Shown piece after piece: positions 63,723 through 64,000 of a stretch of DNA of 64,000 nt. The notes under the pieces were generated by a model, which searched no databases, had not been told where the DNA came from, and worked only from the letters and a program-made list of their open reading frames with translations. Location of the stretch: positions 142,981-206,980 of the forward strand of contig NZ_CAADFC020000022.1 in assembly GCF_900696085.1 (NCBI RefSeq), written 5' to 3'. The DNA is from Bradyrhizobium ivorense. GTDB lineage: Bacteria > Pseudomonadota > Alphaproteobacteria > Rhizobiales > Xanthobacteraceae. Numbering within the stretch: the first letter of the stretch is position 1; each line of letters starts with the position of its first letter. The translations under genes were made by a program, and so were the position numbers.

Positions 63723-64000
63723 CTATCGCATATGGGCGAGGGCGGAGAGAAGGAAGTCGTTGTTCCATCTGGCCTGGAGCATTTTGTGGCTGATGCGGGC
63801 TGGACCTGGCGTTGCCTGCAGGACATTGATGGCCAGCTTGCGGATGACGGCGAGATTTTCCGCGGCATGATCCTTGCGGCTGCGGCAGGCGTCCTCGTCG
63901 AATAGAACGTCGAGAACCCAGTGCAGGTTGTTCTCGATGCTCCAATGGGCGCGCACGACTTCGAGCAGTTTCCTGGCAGACAGCACGCGCGAGGCCAGAA
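63723..64000 (-). CDS. ISAs1-type transposase, C-terminal part (runs off the window)
   Basis: The reading frame continues through the window edge; 92 residues are visible, with the ISAs1 C-terminal signature VVRAHWSIENNLHWVLDVLF, EDACRSRKDHAAENLAVIRK, and ATPGPARISHKMLQARWNND. The 5' part is outside the window, so whether the element is complete is unknown. It ends 46 bases after the convergent ald stop; the IS end should lie between 63677 and 63722, with CCTCCCCTTGAAAAGGTAGGG near 63704 as a possible terminal sequence. Confidence 0.85.
   Translation of the reverse strand, partial: LASRVLSARKLLEVVRAHWSIENNLHWVLDVLFDEDACRSRKDHAAENLAVIRKLAINVLQATPGPARISHKMLQARWNNDFLLSALAHMR

Overview
The window looks like a chromosomal segment of a high-GC alphaproteobacterium, most likely a Bradyrhizobium or close relative. 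This is inferred from gene order (secG-pyrG, kdsA, eno, ftsB, pdhA-pdhB-DUF5076-pdhC-lpdA), the codon and GC style, the abundance of Bradyrhizobium-type palindromic intergenic repeats, and protein signatures. No database search was run. No tRNA, rRNA, CRISPR array or prophage was seen.

Layout. 1-24 kb is mostly conserved core metabolism: the end of secG, pyrG, a response regulator-histidine kinase-methyltransferase unit on the minus strand, kdsA, an MFS exporter, a SulP transporter, queF, eno, a second-looking ddl, ftsB and the complete pyruvate dehydrogenase cluster. Two small membrane proteins sit between pdhC and lpdA. 24-32 kb holds a Bug-type solute receptor, a large soluble lytic transglycosylase, an SMP-30-like lactonase and a complete TRAP transporter (dctM-dctQ-dctP, translationally coupled). 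32-40 kb is an accessory patch of very small genes: an MXKDX pentapeptide-repeat protein, a DUF6481 protein, a lipoprotein, a 58-residue SANT-like protein and a 20-residue tandem-repeat exported protein. It also holds the dgoK-dgoA pair (2-dehydro-3-deoxygalactonate catabolism), a truncated cupin and an intact IS5-family element with a frameshifted transposase.

40-48 kb carries an SDR, an acyl-CoA dehydrogenase, an AraC regulator, an aldehyde dehydrogenase with a divergent LysR gene, and a full-length but divergent EF-Tu paralogue standing alone. 48-54 kb carries a TonB-dependent receptor beside a cytokinin-dehydrogenase-like flavoprotein and a LysR gene. 54-59 kb has a TakP-like TRAP receptor without membrane subunits, a GrlR-like small protein, and a lower protocatechuate-4,5/gallate cleavage unit (ligK, ligJ and an MFS aromatic-acid permease) with a divergent LysR gene. 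60-64 kb ends with a GMP-synthase-like amidotransferase, a multi-pass membrane protein, a divergent Lrp-ald pair and the end of an ISAs1-type transposase running off the window.

The points most worth a second look are the EF-Tu paralogue with an altered switch I and G5 loop, the cytokinin-dehydrogenase homologue with Asn in place of the expected catalytic Asp, the two coupled small membrane proteins inside the pdh cluster, a secreted PAAR-repeat protein without visible secretion-system neighbours, and several miniproteins.
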